Shown one piece after another: positions 5,994 to 6,188 of a stretch of DNA of 6,188 nt (its first letter is position 1; every line of letters starts with the position of its first letter). The notes beneath the pieces were generated by a model. The model had not been told where the DNA came from and did no database searches. It saw only the letters and a program-made list of their open reading frames with translations. The translations under genes and the position numbers were made by a program. This stretch comes from Hymenobacter sp. (GTDB lineage Bacteria; Bacteroidota; Bacteroidia; Cytophagales; Hymenobacteraceae), in assembly GCA_025362615.1 (NCBI GenBank), contig JANYFQ010000629.1, positions 1 to 6,188 on the forward strand. Reading direction: 5' to 3'.

Positions 5994-6188
5994 AACCCCG
6001 AAGGGGTTACACAGCACAGCCGGGGGTTGGCGACCAGCGGGCGCCTACCCCCGGCTACGACGGCTGCGTGGCCCGAACCCCAACGGGGTTCCATAGCCTG
6101 CGGCGAACCACTTGCCTGACTGAAGGCGGTGGAACCCCGTTGGGGTTCGGCCGTGGGGGGGCATTGGTCCGGGGGTAGGCTCCCGGTG
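5994..6188. repeat. Compound palindromic intergenic repeat, cut by the window edge
   Basis: Four hairpins are visible. H1 5994-6008: AACCCC/GGGGTT, loop GAA. H2 6018-6056: 10-bp perfect stem AGCCGGGGGT/ACCCCCGGCT, a T-T mismatch, then four more pairs and a 9-base loop. H3 6075-6091 and H4 6132-6148: 7-bp stems GAACCCC/GGGGTTC with loops AAC and GTT, so H4 is H3 inverted. The last bases (6169-6188) look like the start of an inverted H2. The elements are arranged symmetrically about 6111.5. Bases 5957-5993 hold only a weak 5-bp hairpin (5962-5966 with 5974-5978). No credible gene lies in 5891-6188. Confidence 0.8.

Noticed and set aside
5907..6119. 70-codon + strand frame after the protease
   Set aside because: It spans the terminator hairpin and the palindromic repeat array, which fully explain the sequence.

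Overview
The window holds three protein genes, all on the + strand, separated by intergenic DNA rich in palindromes. The sequence is GC-rich. The third protein is a secreted protease with a type IX secretion (T9SS) C-terminal sorting domain, a system confined to the Bacteroidota. Start codons lack Shine-Dalgarno sequences, as is usual in that phylum. High GC, the T9SS domain and the style of intergenic repeats together suggest a Hymenobacter-like member of the Cytophagales. That genus call is inference.

Left part (1-1987): grpE and dnaJ, the nucleotide exchange factor and J-domain co-chaperone of the DnaK (Hsp70) cycle. They lie in the same direction, 161 bp apart, and dnaJ ends at a strong intrinsic terminator. 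GrpE releases ADP and substrate from DnaK; DnaJ delivers substrate and stimulates ATP hydrolysis. dnaK is not in the window. Two tandem copies of a 34-bp palindromic repeat fill the space just before dnaJ, and the second ends 3 bp from its start codon. A decayed relative follows the grpE stop codon.

Middle (1988-2146): a short AT-richer promoter region with a perfect 17-bp palindrome and a candidate Bacteroidota-type promoter, serving the next gene.

Main gene (2147-5890): a 1247-residue secreted M4 (thermolysin-family) metalloprotease. Its order is signal peptide, FTP and PepSY pro-regions, catalytic domain with all expected zinc and catalytic residues, three Ig-like modules, and the T9SS sorting domain. 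The first and third Ig-like modules each appear to be split by a P-domain-like jelly roll, the first of them very divergent. It likely acts outside the cell or on its surface and is functionally unrelated to the chaperone genes. It ends at its own terminator.

Right end (5957-6188): no credible gene. It contains a compound palindromic repeat whose hairpins are arranged as a large inverted repeat centred near 6111.5. The right-hand half is cut by the window edge.
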